NCBI GenBank assembly: GCA_900618425.1
Contig: UZAN01039453.1
Span: 54,719-118,718, forward strand
Reading direction: 5' to 3'
Source: Echinostoma caproni
Lineage: Eukaryota; Platyhelminthes; Trematoda; Plagiorchiida; Echinostomatidae
DNA length: 64,000 nucleotides
Shown piece by piece: positions 63,356-64,000 of the stretch. Below the pieces are notes generated by a model. It was not told the DNA's origin. It saw only the letters and a list, made by a program, of their open reading frames with translations, and searched no databases. The translations under genes and the position numbers were made by a program. Within the stretch, counting starts at the first letter, position 1. Each line of letters opens with the position of its first letter.

Positions 63356-63832
63356 CTACGGCCATCGCAGGTGAATTCTCTTAGGGAACTCACAACCGGA
63401 CTCTTCACCTAACCAAAGCTTGTAGGCTAAGCAACGGACAGTGTGTAGAAACCGCAATACATTGGGAGTCGGTGTCCAGTCCATCGAATCATACGACCTT
63501 TGGACAGGGTCATAGTCTAAAATACTCAATCCACCTCGGTGATTGGTGACCACTTCTACGACCAGAAAGGTGTGTGTGGTTCCTACAACTATTCCTGGTT
63601 GTTTGGAATCAGGATTTTTGGCCAACTCCCTTAGGTGAAATGCTAGTGGTTCATCGGCCCCGTTAAATCCCCGGATATTGGCTTGTTGTCCTTCCACTTT
63701 GGTAGGAAAAAACCTCCGCCACGCGAAAACATTGAGTAGGGCCAATTGAGACGCTTGGTCGTAAGTGAGCTGTTTCGGACGGGCGAAGGGAGGGATAACC
63801 CGCCGTAACCCAAGGCACCCGCTCCCGACCAT
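63356..63832 (-). CDS. Unrecognised 158-codon open frame in repeat-like DNA
   Basis: The frame runs from ATG at 63832 to a stop at 63356, and upstream it is open only to a TGA near 63885. Text such as GIVVGTTHTFLVVEVVTNHR and YDSMDWTPTPNVLRFLHTV looks protein-like, with balanced composition, no low complexity, no signal peptide and no membrane span. I recognise no domain. The region is more GC-rich than its surroundings and next to a LINE and a B-box segment, so it may be part of a mobile element, or the antisense of one. A second frame (63882-63643) overlaps it. Confidence 0.3.
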   Translation of the reverse strand: MVGSGCLGLRRVIPPFARPKQLTYDQASQLALLNVFAWRRFFPTKVEGQQANIRGFNGADEPLAFHLRELAKNPDSKQPGIVVGTTHTFLVVEVVTNHRGGLSILDYDPVQRSYDSMDWTPTPNVLRFLHTVRCLAYKLWLGEESGCEFPKRIHLRWP

Positions 63833-63894
63833 ATTGAGGCTTTCGGAGGCTTCATAACAAAGTAAATCGTGATACCTGGCAAGCCGTCATACGG

Positions 63895-63970
63895 ATTTCA
63901 GGCATCAGATGCTCATATCGTGCAACTGCTGCTGATGTAGAGGGTTTGAATCCGAGCTTCGTCAACACCG
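63895..63970 (+). repeat. tRNA-like B-box segment
   Basis: AGGGTTTGAATCCGAGC is a good B box, preceded by a weak A-box-like stretch. It sits just upstream of, and opposite to, the unrecognised frame at 63.4-63.8 kb. Confidence 0.25.
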
Positions 63971-64000
63971 GCACCGCACTCCCTGTCCTGCCGAACGAAA

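Noticed and set aside
1..64000. CRISPR array, bacterial operons or phage
   Set aside because: No regularly spaced repeats with unique spacers, no dense ORFs or ribosome-binding sites; the sequence has eukaryotic introns and retroelements.

Overview
The window is animal nuclear DNA, AT-rich and gene-poor, with large introns, a 52-bp first intron and many decayed retroelements. The repeat content (Penelope-like elements with a GIY-YIG endonuclease, CR1-like and RTE-like LINEs, tRNA-headed SINE fragments) and the pattern of one tiny 5' intron followed by multi-kilobase introns fit a digenean fluke. An opisthorchiid-type liver fluke is possible but not proven. Nothing looks bacterial. Three N runs (6681-7636, 28239-28597, 40338-40881) and three single N bases show a draft scaffold.

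The one host gene I can assemble lies on the minus strand, from 54588 down to at least 20337. Seven exons (54588-54386, 54333-54035, 44061-43760, 38691-38534, 35061-34665, 24436-24214, 20682-20337) all have GT/AG borders. Their phases agree at every join (2, 1, 0, 2, 0, 1, then 2 open). The joined product of about 642 residues starts with a hydrophobic signal-like segment and reads through a semaphorin (sema) domain. The 3' end is not secured: the last exon ends in phase 2, and the best continuation I see is a weak candidate at 1249, about 19 kb further on.

The introns and flanks are a mobile-element landscape. From low to high coordinates: a pair of inverted tRNA-like heads (3.05-3.24 kb); a TIR element with TA flanks spanning the first gap (6034-7770); a CR1-like LINE piece inside a 132-bp direct repeat (11043-12572); a longer CR1-like LINE (14.6-15.9 kb); a Penelope-like element on the minus strand (18.5-20.0 kb); a tRNA-headed SINE (24.0 kb); a degenerate 21-bp tandem array (25.0 kb); a gap flanked by an unmerged 40-bp duplicate (28.2-28.6 kb); a perfect 129-bp tandem duplication (47.4 kb); a second Penelope-like element (57.2-58.3 kb); an internally deleted RTE-like LINE (about 60.5-62.6 kb); and an unrecognised 158-codon open frame at 63.4-63.8 kb.

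Most of the remaining sequence is intronic or intergenic DNA in which I see no gene. The RNA-like and repeat calls are by eye and carry low confidence where stated.
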